Source: an uncultured Lachnospiraceae bacterium
GTDB taxonomy: Bacteria > Bacillota > Clostridia > Lachnospirales > Lachnospiraceae
Length of the DNA: 42,162 bases
Reading direction: 5' to 3'
NCBI GenBank assembly: GCA_910588565.1
Contig: CAJUPF010000022.1
Span: 1 to 42,162 of the forward strand
Shown here one piece after another: positions 1 to 7,615 of this stretch. The notes beneath the pieces were generated by a model, which worked only from the letters and a program-made list of their open reading frames with translations, was not told the origin of the DNA and ran no database searches. The position numbers and the translations under genes were made by a program. Position 1 is the first letter of the stretch; each line of letters starts with the position of its first letter.

Positions 1-41
1 GGCGAGGGGCTGGATGCTTGAAACCACTGCTTTATTGGCCG

Positions 42-68
42 GGCGCCCTGCACGAGGTGCAGGGCGCC
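42..68. repeat. Perfect 12-bp hairpin
   Basis: GGCGCCCTGCAC (42-53) is followed by a 3-nt loop and its exact complement (57-68). The stem is very GC-rich in an otherwise AT-rich gap. No T-run follows on either strand, so it is not a standard intrinsic terminator. It may be the end of a dispersed element or a terminator-like structure of a gene left of the window. Confidence 0.75.
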
Positions 69-194
69 GTGAATAGTAACCCACAGTGGTTACTTTTCAT
101 AGGCAATGTCATTTGGAAGAGGCAGGACTACGTTTTTCCAGGCCATAAACATATAACTGGCCTTAAGAAAATGACATTGGCCATGAATAGCAAC
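67..194. repeat. Intergenic element with repeated 14-bp motif and long inverted repeat
   Basis: CCGTGAATAGTAAC (67-80) recurs as CCATGAATAGCAAC (181-194). A degenerate inverted copy lies at 88-102 and forms a hairpin with the first copy (arms 70-81 and 88-99, one mismatch). CAATGTCATTT (104-114) is the exact complement of 169-179, and AGGCCA (140-145) pairs with TGGCCT (158-163) inside it. The layout of short end motifs around nested inverted repeats looks like a degenerate MITE-like or structured intergenic element. A short reading frame across it (18-200) is not a credible gene. Confidence 0.6.
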
Positions 195-223
195 TTGTAG
201 AACGATCGTTTTTCTATTATAAT
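195..223 (+). promoter_or_regulatory. Promoter of the ThrE exporter pair, with palindrome in the spacer
   Basis: A -35 box TTGTAG (195-200), a 17-bp spacer and a -10 box TATAAT (218-223) lie 40 bp upstream of the start at 264. The spacer begins with the perfect palindrome AACGATCGTT (201-210). This could be an operator, but its regulator is not visible here. Confidence 0.65.
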
Positions 224-263
224 AAAAAACAGCCTTTGAAAAAATAGCAGGAGGATTCAACAA

Positions 264-1238
264 ATGGCTTACACCAAACCAACAGATATCTGTTCTGAAG
301 ATAATGCTTTATCATCTGAAATAGATGTGCCATCTGTCAGATACAAAGAAACCTCTTCCAAAGATAATCACACACCGAACAACCCGCACATACCATCTGA
401 CAAACGGGAAGACCCAGGCAGGCGCAGAGAAACTTCTTCCTGGGATGCCCCCATGCCGTCCGGCAGGAGTAAGGAGATCCTGACTCTGGCAGTGGAAATT
501 GGGGATACTCTGCTTCGGAGCGGCGGGGAAATTTACCGGGTGGAGGATACGATCCTTCATGTATTAGATGCGTTTGACATAGAACATTATGATGTCTATG
601 TGCTCTCCAACGGTATTTTTGCAAGTGTCAATGAAGATAAAGACGATGGCGGCAGCATAATACGGCATGTTCCTTTAAGCGGGTTTCATCTGGGAAAAAT
701 CGCTGCTATTAACCAGCTCTCCAGGGAAATTTGCGCCCATACCTGTGATGTAAAGGAGGCCTGGATGCGTCTGGAAGAATGCAAGATGCTGCCTGCCTAT
801 CCGTCTTGGATGCAGGGAGTTTTCTGCGGTGTGGGCTGCGCCAGCTTTTGTTATATTTTCGGCGGCAAACTTCCGGATGCAATTTGTACATTTTTTCTTG
901 GAATTTTCCTGCAGTATATGCTGTTAAACCAGCAGAGAAAGAAAACCTCCAAGTTTCTTACCATTATAAATGGCAGCGCTTTTTTAACTGCTTCCAGTCT
1001 GATATTTCTCAATATCGGCCTCCCGGTTATGCAGGATAAAATTGTTATCGGCGGCATTATGCCGCTGCTTCCCGGAATTGTACTTACCACATCGATCCGC
1101 GATCTGTTTAACGGCGATTATCTTTCCGGCGCTATTCATATGATTGACGCACTTTTAACCGCCATGTGCATCGCCGTAGGCGTAGGAACTGTTATAATTA
1201 TTTACCGCTGTATTCCGGGAGGTGTGCCACTGTTATGA
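264..1238 (+). CDS. Threonine/serine exporter, ThrE N-terminal-type subunit
   Basis: A 324-residue membrane protein of the ThrE family (former DUF1212). In actinobacterial ThrE the two halves are one protein that exports threonine and serine; here the halves are separate genes. The family domain covers about residues 68-320. It has a soluble N-terminal part (LRSGGEIYRVEDTI near 84), about five membrane segments from residue 181 onward, and the conserved PLLPG...RDLFNGD stretch near 267-285. Residues 1-65 are a hydrophilic Ser/Pro/Lys-rich extension not typical of the family. The start at 264 is preferred because AGGAGG precedes it at good spacing, while the internal ATG at 453 has no such site. 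The stop overlaps the next start by 4 bp (ATGA), indicating translational coupling. Substrate is inferred from family only. Confidence 0.88.
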   Translation: MAYTKPTDICSEDNALSSEIDVPSVRYKETSSKDNHTPNNPHIPSDKREDPGRRRETSSWDAPMPSGRSKEILTLAVEIGDTLLRSGGEIYRVEDTILHVLDAFDIEHYDVYVLSNGIFASVNEDKDDGGSIIRHVPLSGFHLGKIAAINQLSREICAHTCDVKEAWMRLEECKMLPAYPSWMQGVFCGVGCASFCYIFGGKLPDAICTFFLGIFLQYMLLNQQRKKTSKFLTIINGSAFLTASSLIFLNIGLPVMQDKIVIGGIMPLLPGIVLTTSIRDLFNGDYLSGAIHMIDALLTAMCIAVGVGTVIIIYRCIPGGVPLL

Positions 1239-1663
1239 TTTTACAATTTATTCTTGCCATGACGGCTACCGCAGCTTTTGCCATTTTGTTTTGCGCACCT
1301 AAACATCAGCTGATTTTCAGCGCTCTGACCGGAGGAATCAGCTGGATTACTTATTTGATTTTCTGTGAACTTGGCTTTGGAATTGTCATTGCCTCTCTGG
1401 CAGCGACTTTTTTTCTGACCATTCTTTCCCGCTTTTTTGCGGCCTGGCGGAAAAGCCCGGTGACGCTCTATCTTGTTGCGGGTATTTTTACTTTGGTACC
1501 TGGCGCGGGTATTTACTATACCTCATATTACTTCATTATGAATGAAATGGAACAATGCGCCGCTAAAGGGATGGAAACATTTAAAATTGCAGGCGCGATT
1601 GCCATCGGCATTATATTCGGGTTTGCAATACCACAGAAATTATTTCTGTCAAAACAGAAATAG
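1235..1663 (+). CDS. Threonine/serine exporter, ThrE C-terminal-type subunit (DUF3815)
   Basis: A 142-residue, almost entirely hydrophobic protein matching the C-terminal half of ThrE (DUF3815/ThrE_2). About four or five membrane segments are visible. The conserved LVPGAGIYYTSYY stretch near residues 89-101 is characteristic of the family. The ATG at 1235 overlaps the upstream stop in an ATGA junction, with GGGAGG just before it. A longer reading in the same frame from 1166 would overlap the upstream gene by 73 bp and is not favoured. With the preceding gene it should form a two-subunit amino-acid exporter. Confidence 0.87.
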   Translation: MILQFILAMTATAAFAILFCAPKHQLIFSALTGGISWITYLIFCELGFGIVIASLAATFFLTILSRFFAAWRKSPVTLYLVAGIFTLVPGAGIYYTSYYFIMNEMEQCAAKGMETFKIAGAIAIGIIFGFAIPQKLFLSKQK

Positions 1664-1695
1664 TGCGAAAACTTGAAAAAGCCGGAAAGCTTCTT

Positions 1696-1814
1696 AGCAG
1701 TTCCTTAAGCCCTCAGCGCTTTGCGGACACGGATGTCCACAAAACCCTGACATGCGGCAGACAGCGTATTTGTGGGCGGTTCTGTCCGCATTGCAAAAAT
1801 TCTATGGAACTGCT
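1696..1814. repeat. Three-tier nested inverted repeat (possible structured RNA or MITE-like element)
   Basis: Three arm pairs nest symmetrically. AGCAGTTCC (1696-1704) pairs with GGAACTGCT (1806-1814). TGCGGACA (1722-1729) pairs with TGTCCGCA (1783-1790). CCACAAA (1737-1743) pairs with TTTGTGG (1769-1775). The two inner stems are separated by 7-nt internal loops on both sides. The element fills the gap between two convergent operons and encodes no credible protein. Confidence 0.6.
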
Positions 1815-1836
1815 CAGGAGCCCTTAATCCTGAGCA
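1811..1836. terminator. Candidate hairpin terminator between convergent operons
   Basis: TGCTCAGGA (1811-1819) and TCCTGAGCA (1828-1836) form a perfect 9-bp stem with an 8-nt loop. It lies downstream of both the ThrE pair and the minus-strand ABC permease gene. No clean T-run follows on either strand, so termination is only likely by position. Its left arm overlaps the outer arm of the nested repeat at 1696-1814, so the two folds would compete. Confidence 0.45.
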
Positions 1837-1894
1837 TCGTTACAAACTAAACGCTTAAGCCACGGCCTCTCAGACGGACGCTTCGCTCCCTGCT

Positions 1895-4480
1895 TTAATC
1901 TGCATAAATACGGAGTCTGGCCGCAATACTTCCTTCCCCGTATCTCCGGTATAAAACAAGTACAATCAGCGTACAGGACGTAAATAACCCGGCGGCGCAA
2001 ACTGCAAATTCCACAATCGGATAGCGAAATACAAAATACTCCATTGTTGTTCTGATATACCATCCGCCCAGCAATAGAATACTGCCCCCAATCAGGATAC
2101 TCAGCGCAATTATCATGCAGCTGTAAAGCATCCCTTCCAGAATCAGCAGTTTCTTTAACTGTGTTCCTGTAAGTCCGACGCTTTCCATAACAGCAAACTC
2201 CTTTATCCGGACGATCAGGCCTGTGACAGTTACATTGACATAATTTGCCAGCCCCATCAAAAGCAGGACGGCACATATGGCTCCCATAATCAGCCGGTTC
2301 GAGCGGATATAATCTCCCATCGAATCAAGCATATCGATTTTTGACGTAAACTCAAGCCAAAGCCACGAATTATAAGATGCCTCATAGATATCTTCTGATA
2401 CAAACTGGCTGTTATATTCCCCCACAAGCTGTCTCACCTTTTGATCCAGAAGGGTTCTGCACCCTTCTTTCGCAGTGATATTGATTGCAAATATCCGCTC
2501 TCTAAGCTTTGTATTCTGAAATCCTTTTTTACTGGTTATCAGATAAATCGTATTTCCTCCCCGCCATGTGCCTCCGCATTTTTTTGAAAAATCCGGCAGC
2601 CCTTCCTGTTCCCAGTCCAGATACCCACAAAACGTCATATCTGTTGTCTTTTTGCTGTCTTCGAGTGCATAGATACCAAGCGGCATACCGACAGTATCTT
2701 TACTCTGCTCAATCTGAGCCGGAGAGAGGATATGATCATGCATTAGGATTACGCCCTCCCCTGAAAGAACGGTATCCACATCCAGATATAAACCTTCTTT
2801 TTGTGCAATTTCCTTCAGTTCCTTCAAATAAGCGTCGTTTAATTCCTGTATCACGATCGGCGCACGGTAAAAGTACCAGTCTGTATCCAGCGCTTCCTTA
2901 TTATTCAGCGCAAGCGCTTCTTCCTCAACCAAAATCTCCCCATAACCGCCGCGGGCAACAATACTGTGCGCCGCTTCCGGAAGCGATTCTAACTTCCTAA
3001 AAAAAGACTCCGGGAAAATATCTTCCTTGTAATAATCATGAATAAAGTCTGTTGGTATCATCGTCATTACGGAACAGTCAAAATAATCATATTCAATCTG
3101 GTTTGTTGTATCTGCGCCTTTTGAAATAACAATAACACCCATTGACACAACTATCCCCAGTGTCAGGCAAAGTGCGCTGATCAAAAATCGTTTTTTAAAG
3201 CGCAGAATATTCCGCCATGCCATCTGCAGCAGCAAAACCCGCGGTTTCTTATGGTTTGCCATGCGTTCCTTCTGCCAGGTTATCCCGTCTGCCCTGCCCA
3301 TATAATGTATCGCTTCCACCGGCGATAACTCTACCGTGCGCCGTATGGCAAGCGCAGAACTAAAACACGCAGCCGCACCACCAAAAAGAACCGCTGCAAG
3401 CAGAAGAACCGGATGAAACGTAATCATTCCGGCTGCACTTCCAAACCGGTAGAGGTACATCTTGGATAACAGCGCCGGAATCCCAAACAATGTGATTATA
3501 GTACCTGCCACGGTGCCAAACAGGCTCCCCCATAACGCCATCCGCAGAACCTGCCGGAATACAATGTCATACAGCTGCTTTTTCGTTGTTCCAAGAGCCT
3601 TTAAAAGGCCATATTTTTGCACATGTTTTTCAAAGGAAATATAGAGTACGTTATAAATAAGCAGCCCCGCACTAATCAGAATCACTGCCGCAATCATCCA
3701 TGCCGGACCAAACCCGCCTGACATCTGATAAAACGCCTGCCAGGTCATCGTATTGCCGCCAAGAAACTGCTGGCTGTCATCCCGCATCCGGATATCACTG
3801 TATAGCATCCGTTCCACGTTCCTTCCGGTAAGCCGATCGTTTTGCTTCAGCAAAAGTGTTGTATTCTGATCCTCTTTTTCTATCACTTCATCCAGAAATT
3901 CCCCGGAAAAATAGATATCGGGAGGCCCATACATCAATGTTGCAATATACTCCGTATAATAGCCGGATAACATAAAGTTGTACTCCGCCTGGGTTTTATC
4001 CTGAAATTCAATTGTAACAGGCAGTTCCATCCCAATTTGTGGTTCTGAGATTCCAAGCAGATCCAGCTCACGTTTGGGGAGCATAATCTCCATTTTTTGA
4101 TCCGGATATGTCCCGTGAATATCTGTAAACGCGGGTTTTTTGATTTTTTCCCAGGCAACCTCGTCTATGACAGCGCAGTTTGCGTCCAATGCGCTCCCAA
4201 ACCGGATATACGTTCCGACAGCTTTGATATAGGGCAGCTTTTGGATCTGCTCATACTGTTCCTGAGTTGCCCGCTCAAGCGTTGTATTCACTACCGTACC
4301 GCGCTGCCTTGCATCCCGCAGCATATCCGTTTCAATTTTTCCCAATGCCAGACTAAATACACAAAAAAGCGTCATCACGGCAAATCCTGCTGCCGCGGTT
4401 AAAATTATACGGCGGCCTTTGTCGGATGCGTATTCCTTTTTCGCGATATCCGCTGTAATCGCCTTATTATTATTCCTCAT
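1895..4480 (-). CDS. ABC transporter permease, FtsX/MacB type
   Basis: An 861-residue permease with two FtsX-like domains. A membrane segment lies near residue 30. A large extracytoplasmic domain is followed by a three-segment FtsX block around 260-400, containing the coupling motif KYGLLKALGTTKKQL. After a second single segment near 430-455 and a second extracytoplasmic domain comes a terminal block with KEFAVMESVGLTGTQLKKL. The start at 4480 is chosen because AGGAGGG precedes it. It overlaps the end of the ATPase gene by 11 bp; a reading extended to 4543 would run further into that gene. Such permeases usually export peptides or lipids, or confer resistance to antimicrobial peptides. The substrate cannot be read here. 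A two-component system lies directly upstream, a common arrangement for resistance transporters. Confidence 0.9.
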   Translation of the reverse strand: MRNNNKAITADIAKKEYASDKGRRIILTAAAGFAVMTLFCVFSLALGKIETDMLRDARQRGTVVNTTLERATQEQYEQIQKLPYIKAVGTYIRFGSALDANCAVIDEVAWEKIKKPAFTDIHGTYPDQKMEIMLPKRELDLLGISEPQIGMELPVTIEFQDKTQAEYNFMLSGYYTEYIATLMYGPPDIYFSGEFLDEVIEKEDQNTTLLLKQNDRLTGRNVERMLYSDIRMRDDSQQFLGGNTMTWQAFYQMSGGFGPAWMIAAVILISAGLLIYNVLYISFEKHVQKYGLLKALGTTKKQLYDIVFRQVLRMALWGSLFGTVAGTIITLFGIPALLSKMYLYRFGSAAGMITFHPVLLLAAVLFGGAAACFSSALAIRRTVELSPVEAIHYMGRADGITWQKERMANHKKPRVLLLQMAWRNILRFKKRFLISALCLTLGIVVSMGVIVISKGADTTNQIEYDYFDCSVMTMIPTDFIHDYYKEDIFPESFFRKLESLPEAAHSIVARGGYGEILVEEEALALNNKEALDTDWYFYRAPIVIQELNDAYLKELKEIAQKEGLYLDVDTVLSGEGVILMHDHILSPAQIEQSKDTVGMPLGIYALEDSKKTTDMTFCGYLDWEQEGLPDFSKKCGGTWRGGNTIYLITSKKGFQNTKLRERIFAINITAKEGCRTLLDQKVRQLVGEYNSQFVSEDIYEASYNSWLWLEFTSKIDMLDSMGDYIRSNRLIMGAICAVLLLMGLANYVNVTVTGLIVRIKEFAVMESVGLTGTQLKKLLILEGMLYSCMIIALSILIGGSILLLGGWYIRTTMEYFVFRYPIVEFAVCAAGLFTSCTLIVLVLYRRYGEGSIAARLRIYAD

Positions 4481-5228
4481 CCAAACCGCCCTCCTGCTTT
4501 TTACCTTCCGCAAAAACCGACTTCCATTCCGCTCTCCCGCCATCTGGCATAATGGTATCCCCGGAGGGGATTTCCTTCCCGTCTTCCATACGAATCATGC
4601 GGTCTGTCATCTGGGCGATTTCCTCATTGTGTGTAACAACGACAATTGTCTGATGAAACTGGGAAGCGCTGGTTTTTAACAGGCCCACAACTTCAATCCC
4701 TGTGACAGAATCAAGATTCCCGGTCGGCTCATCCGCAAGAATCACCGCAGGCTTTGTGGACAGCGCCCTTGCAATCGCCACTCTCTGCTGCTGCCCTCCG
4801 GAAAGCATATGCGGCATATGATCCAGTCTGTCCTGCAGCTTTAATGTATGGATAATCCGATCCAAAAACTTATGATCCGCCGTTCTTCCATCCAAACGCA
4901 AAGGCAGCAGAATATTCTCATAGACATTTAACACCGGAACAAGATTATAATTCTGAAAAACAAATCCGATATTCCGTCTTCGAAACACCGTCAGCTCATC
5001 CTTTTTTAAGCGGCTGATCTCCTCTCCTCTGACCATTACCTTACCTTCTGTCGGATCATCCAGTCCGCCCAGCATATTCAAAAGCGTCGTCTTGCCGCAG
5101 CCGGAAGGCCCCGCAACCGACACAAATTCTCCGTCTTCTATTGAAACAGAAACTCCGTCCAATGCGCGTACTTCACCAGACGGAGTTTTATAAATCTTCT
5201 TCAATCCTATTGTTTTCAGTATATTCAT
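4470..5228 (-). CDS. ABC transporter ATP-binding protein (MacB/LolD type)
   Basis: A 252-residue ATPase with all ABC motifs: Walker A GPSGCGKTT (40-48), Q-loop in VFQNYN (90-95), signature LSGGQ (142-146), Walker B with ADEPTGNLD (165-173) and H-loop VVTHN (198-202). The DEPTGNLD form is typical of ATPases that pair with FtsX-type permeases. The ATG at 5228 is preferred over an in-frame start at 5264 because AGGAGG lies just before it. It is followed by its permease with an 11-bp overlap. Its own promoter region (5229-5429) contains a direct-repeat box suited to an OmpR-type activator, probably the one encoded at 6266-6928. Confidence 0.95.
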   Translation of the reverse strand: MNILKTIGLKKIYKTPSGEVRALDGVSVSIEDGEFVSVAGPSGCGKTTLLNMLGGLDDPTEGKVMVRGEEISRLKKDELTVFRRRNIGFVFQNYNLVPVLNVYENILLPLRLDGRTADHKFLDRIIHTLKLQDRLDHMPHMLSGGQQQRVAIARALSTKPAVILADEPTGNLDSVTGIEVVGLLKTSASQFHQTIVVVTHNEEIAQMTDRMIRMEDGKEIPSGDTIMPDGGRAEWKSVFAEGKKQEGGLDEE

Positions 5229-5263
5229 AAGGCAAATCCTCCTGTCTTTAAAACGTATTTTCA

Positions 5264-5295
5264 TATTAACAGAAAGATCTTACAATCTGCTTACA
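5264..5295 (-). promoter_or_regulatory. Response-regulator-type direct repeat and -10 upstream of the ABC operon
   Basis: Reading the minus strand, TGTAAG occurs twice with 11-bp periodicity (complement CTTACA at 5290-5295 and 5279-5284). A -10-like TTAATA follows at 5269-5264. The position expected for a -35 has no consensus and is covered by the repeat. This is the usual layout for promoters activated by PhoB/PhoP-like OmpR-family regulators. Confidence 0.5.
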
Positions 5296-5309
5296 TGTTC
5301 CAAAAAAGC

Positions 5310-5324
5310 GGTTACTTCCCATGG
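5310..5324 (-). repeat. Degenerate copy of the 14-bp motif seen at 67-194
   Basis: On the minus strand this reads CCATGGGAAGTAACC, close to the CCRTGAATAGTAACC motif at 67-81 and its neighbours. It lies in the 201-bp gap between the kinase and ATPase genes. The match is short and could be chance. Confidence 0.3.
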
Positions 5325-5429
5325 GCAGCGGAAATGACTCGCGCCCTGTCCGGCTCTGAGCGTCCCTTTTGAAAAAACTATAGCACAAACAAATCTAATA
5401 CTGTAACACTTATATATAACACCGGGCAA

Positions 5430-6266
5430 TTACGGAAGAAAAACAGAAATCTCCATCCCCCGCTCTCTTCGCCTGGCTTTTACAAATCCGCCATGCATCA
5501 GTACAATTTCCCGTGAAAGATAAAGACCCAGGCCAAATCCCGGCTGTCCGCCCGTATCCTTCCCCCGGTAAAATTTCTGAAATATCCTCCCTTCCTCGCC
5601 TTCCCGGATTCCAATTCCACTGTCTGAAACGGAAATTCTGGTATACATCTCATTATAAATAACAGCAATCTTCACTATGGAACCAACCGGAGAATATTTC
5701 ACGCTGTTTTCCAGCAGATTGTACACTGCCTCGCCCAGCCAGTTTGCGTCATGGGCTGTGTTCCGTTCGCTGCCATCCGTAAATTCAATCACAATCTGTT
5801 TTGCATCCGCAGCTTTTTTCACCTGCAGAATACTTTTTAATATGGTATCTGAAAGGTTTGCTGCTTCCGGCTTAATCTGAATAATTCTGCTTTCCAGCCG
5901 TGCCATTTTAATAAAACTTTCCGTCAAAAAATGCAGCTTACCTTCCGTTTCCATTAACACAGCCAGATATTCCTGCCGTTCCTCCTCGCTCCGTGCTGTG
6001 CTTAGCAGCTCCAGATAACCCTCCATATTTGCCAGCGGATTTCGCATCTGATGCGCAAGTTCCGCAATGGTTTCCCGAAGCTCATTCTGATCCTGTTTCA
6101 GCTGTTCTTCTGTTCCATGCATTTTCTCCGACAGGCGCGTCAGCTGATGTAAAATCTTAGAAGGAAGCTTATCTTTGTACCCGCCGGAAAGCGTCAGCCG
6201 TTTCCCATTTAGCAGCTGTTCCAGCAAAAAGGAAAACGTTTCCAGTTCTTTTCGTCTCTGAAACAT
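5430..6266 (-). CDS. Sensor histidine kinase without membrane segments
   Basis: A 278-residue kinase that appears fully cytoplasmic; no hydrophobic segment long enough to cross the membrane is present. Residues 1-60 are charged and helical. The phospho-acceptor His72 sits in ELAHQMRNPLANMEGY. The catalytic domain follows with an N-box (NLLENSVKYSP, 183-193), G1 DSGIGI (215-220) and G2 GFGLGL (243-248). Its ATG overlaps the regulator's stop by one base (TAATG), implying coupled translation. With no own sensor domain, it may read a cytoplasmic signal or rely on a membrane partner. The nearest membrane protein in the same transcript is the ECF S component at 6925-7530. Confidence 0.92.
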   Translation of the reverse strand: MFQRRKELETFSFLLEQLLNGKRLTLSGGYKDKLPSKILHQLTRLSEKMHGTEEQLKQDQNELRETIAELAHQMRNPLANMEGYLELLSTARSEEERQEYLAVLMETEGKLHFLTESFIKMARLESRIIQIKPEAANLSDTILKSILQVKKAADAKQIVIEFTDGSERNTAHDANWLGEAVYNLLENSVKYSPVGSIVKIAVIYNEMYTRISVSDSGIGIREGEEGRIFQKFYRGKDTGGQPGFGLGLYLSREIVLMHGGFVKARRRERGMEISVFLP

Positions 6267-6928
6267 TATGATTCCCCCAATGTATAACCCAGTCCGAATA
6301 CGTTTTTAATATAAACCGGGTGCGACGGGTCTGCTTCAATTTTCTTTTTCAGGCGGGAAAGCGCGACATTTACCGTATTTTCTTCCACAAAAGCTCCTGT
6401 TTCATCCCAGAGCTGTTCTAACATCATCTGTTTTGTAATAACTTTTCCTTTATTCCTGGCTAACAGCTCCAGCAGGCCGTATTCTTTTGGCGTAAGCCTG
6501 ACCTTTGTCCCGTTGCACTTTACCTGTTTTCGCGCAAAATCTATCCGCAGCTCTTCATAACAAAACAGCTCCAAATCTTCCTGCCTGGCTCTGCGCAGTA
6601 CTGCCTGTGCATGTTTTAACAGTACCGCCAGCGGAAATGGCTTGACCAGATAATCGTCCGCGCCGCAGTCAAACGCCTGAATCATATCCCGCTCATCATC
6701 CCGCGCCGTAAGAAATATAACCGGCGTACTGCCCGTCCGCCGTATCTGCCGGCAAAGCGCAAATCCATCCCCGTCCGGAAGCCCGATATCGATTATAACA
6801 AGCGCTGCTCCAGATATCAAAAGCGCCTCTTTTATGGAATGCGCTCCTGTTACCATATATCCGGCGCCGGCAAATAATCTGCACAATGCCTGGTTAAGCC
6901 GGACGTCATCTTCCACAATCAAAATCAT
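6266..6928 (-). CDS. Response regulator, OmpR/PhoB family
   Basis: A 220-residue regulator. The receiver domain carries the acidic pair E6-D7-D8, the phosphorylation site Asp47 in VIIDIGLPDGDG, and the conserved Lys in YLVKPF near residue 97. The C-terminal winged helix includes LTPKEYGLLELLARN and ENTVNVALSRLKKKI. It shares a 4-bp ATGA overlap with the S-component gene upstream and a 1-bp overlap with the kinase downstream, so the three are probably one translationally coupled unit. The likely target is the ABC operon at 5228-1895, whose promoter has an 11-bp direct repeat. Confidence 0.95.
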   Translation of the reverse strand: MILIVEDDVRLNQALCRLFAGAGYMVTGAHSIKEALLISGAALVIIDIGLPDGDGFALCRQIRRTGSTPVIFLTARDDERDMIQAFDCGADDYLVKPFPLAVLLKHAQAVLRRARQEDLELFCYEELRIDFARKQVKCNGTKVRLTPKEYGLLELLARNKGKVITKQMMLEQLWDETGAFVEENTVNVALSRLKKKIEADPSHPVYIKNVFGLGYTLGES

Positions 6929-7530
6929 CGTTCCGCCCCTTTTAAAATGGGAGAAATATGTTTATAAATCAAAAAAGTAATTACCACGCTAAACATTCCT
7001 TTTAAAAAGGTAAACGGCATATTAAACACAATCAGACATTCCAGCAGCCCATTTACAGATGGCAGAATCGCCTGGTACATACTGACAATCACATCAACAG
7101 GCATAATCATAGAATAGAACGGATACACAAGAAAATAATTAGAAAACACACTGATAACCGCCATCAGCGCAGCTCCGGCTAAAGAACCTGCCAACGCCCG
7201 TTTTCTGCTTTTTTTCTTCTTGTAAATCAGTCCGGCTGTAAGTACAAATACGGCTCCCAAAGAGAAATTGGAAAGCTCGCCCACACCTCCGGTCGTCGTA
7301 ATCAGAAGATGCAGCAGATTTTTCACAAGGCAGACGATTACGCCGCAGGCCGGGCCCATAGAAAAAGCTCCAATCAACGCCGGAAGCTCCGATATATCCA
7401 TCTTGATAAATCCTGGCATAAACGGAACCGAAAAATCCAGAAACATCAGGATAAATGCAACTGCAGACAACATGGCTGTCACTGTTATATATCTTATATT
7501 TACCGGTTTTTTTATTGTAGTATCACTCAT
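6925..7530 (-). CDS. ECF transporter S component, riboflavin (RibU) type
   Basis: A 201-residue membrane protein with about six segments. The N-terminal stretch FMPGFIKMDISELPALIGAF and the following GPACGVIVCLVKNLLHLL match the riboflavin-specific RibU family, whose members bind riboflavin and work with a shared EcfAA'T module. No such module is in the window. The ATG at 7530 has GGAGG six bases before it; a TTG at 7542 lies at the Shine-Dalgarno itself and is rejected. No FMN riboswitch is recognisable in the 85 bp upstream. The gene overlaps a response regulator gene by 4 bp, an unusual neighbour for a vitamin transporter subunit. Confidence 0.87.
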   Translation of the reverse strand: MSDTTIKKPVNIRYITVTAMLSAVAFILMFLDFSVPFMPGFIKMDISELPALIGAFSMGPACGVIVCLVKNLLHLLITTTGGVGELSNFSLGAVFVLTAGLIYKKKKSRKRALAGSLAGAALMAVISVFSNYFLVYPFYSMIMPVDVIVSMYQAILPSVNGLLECLIVFNMPFTFLKGMFSVVITFLIYKHISPILKGAER

Positions 7531-7615
7531 TTTTTCCTCCAATTATACGATAATCCCGCAAAGCCCCCTATACCAGCCTGGCAGTCTCCGCCAATTTATG
7601 CATATCAGATAACAT

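Noticed and set aside
18..200. A 60-codon open frame at the left edge
   Set aside because: It runs across hairpins and inverted repeats, has no ribosome binding site and no protein-like character.
1824..2276. A 150-codon open frame on the minus strand overlapping the end of the ABC permease gene
   Set aside because: It is out of frame with the clearly conserved FtsX C-terminal domain and is rich in Cys and Arg as expected of a shadow frame.
7531..7615. Possible FMN riboswitch upstream of the RibU-type gene
   Set aside because: The 85-bp gap is too short and shows none of the conserved FMN-element blocks.
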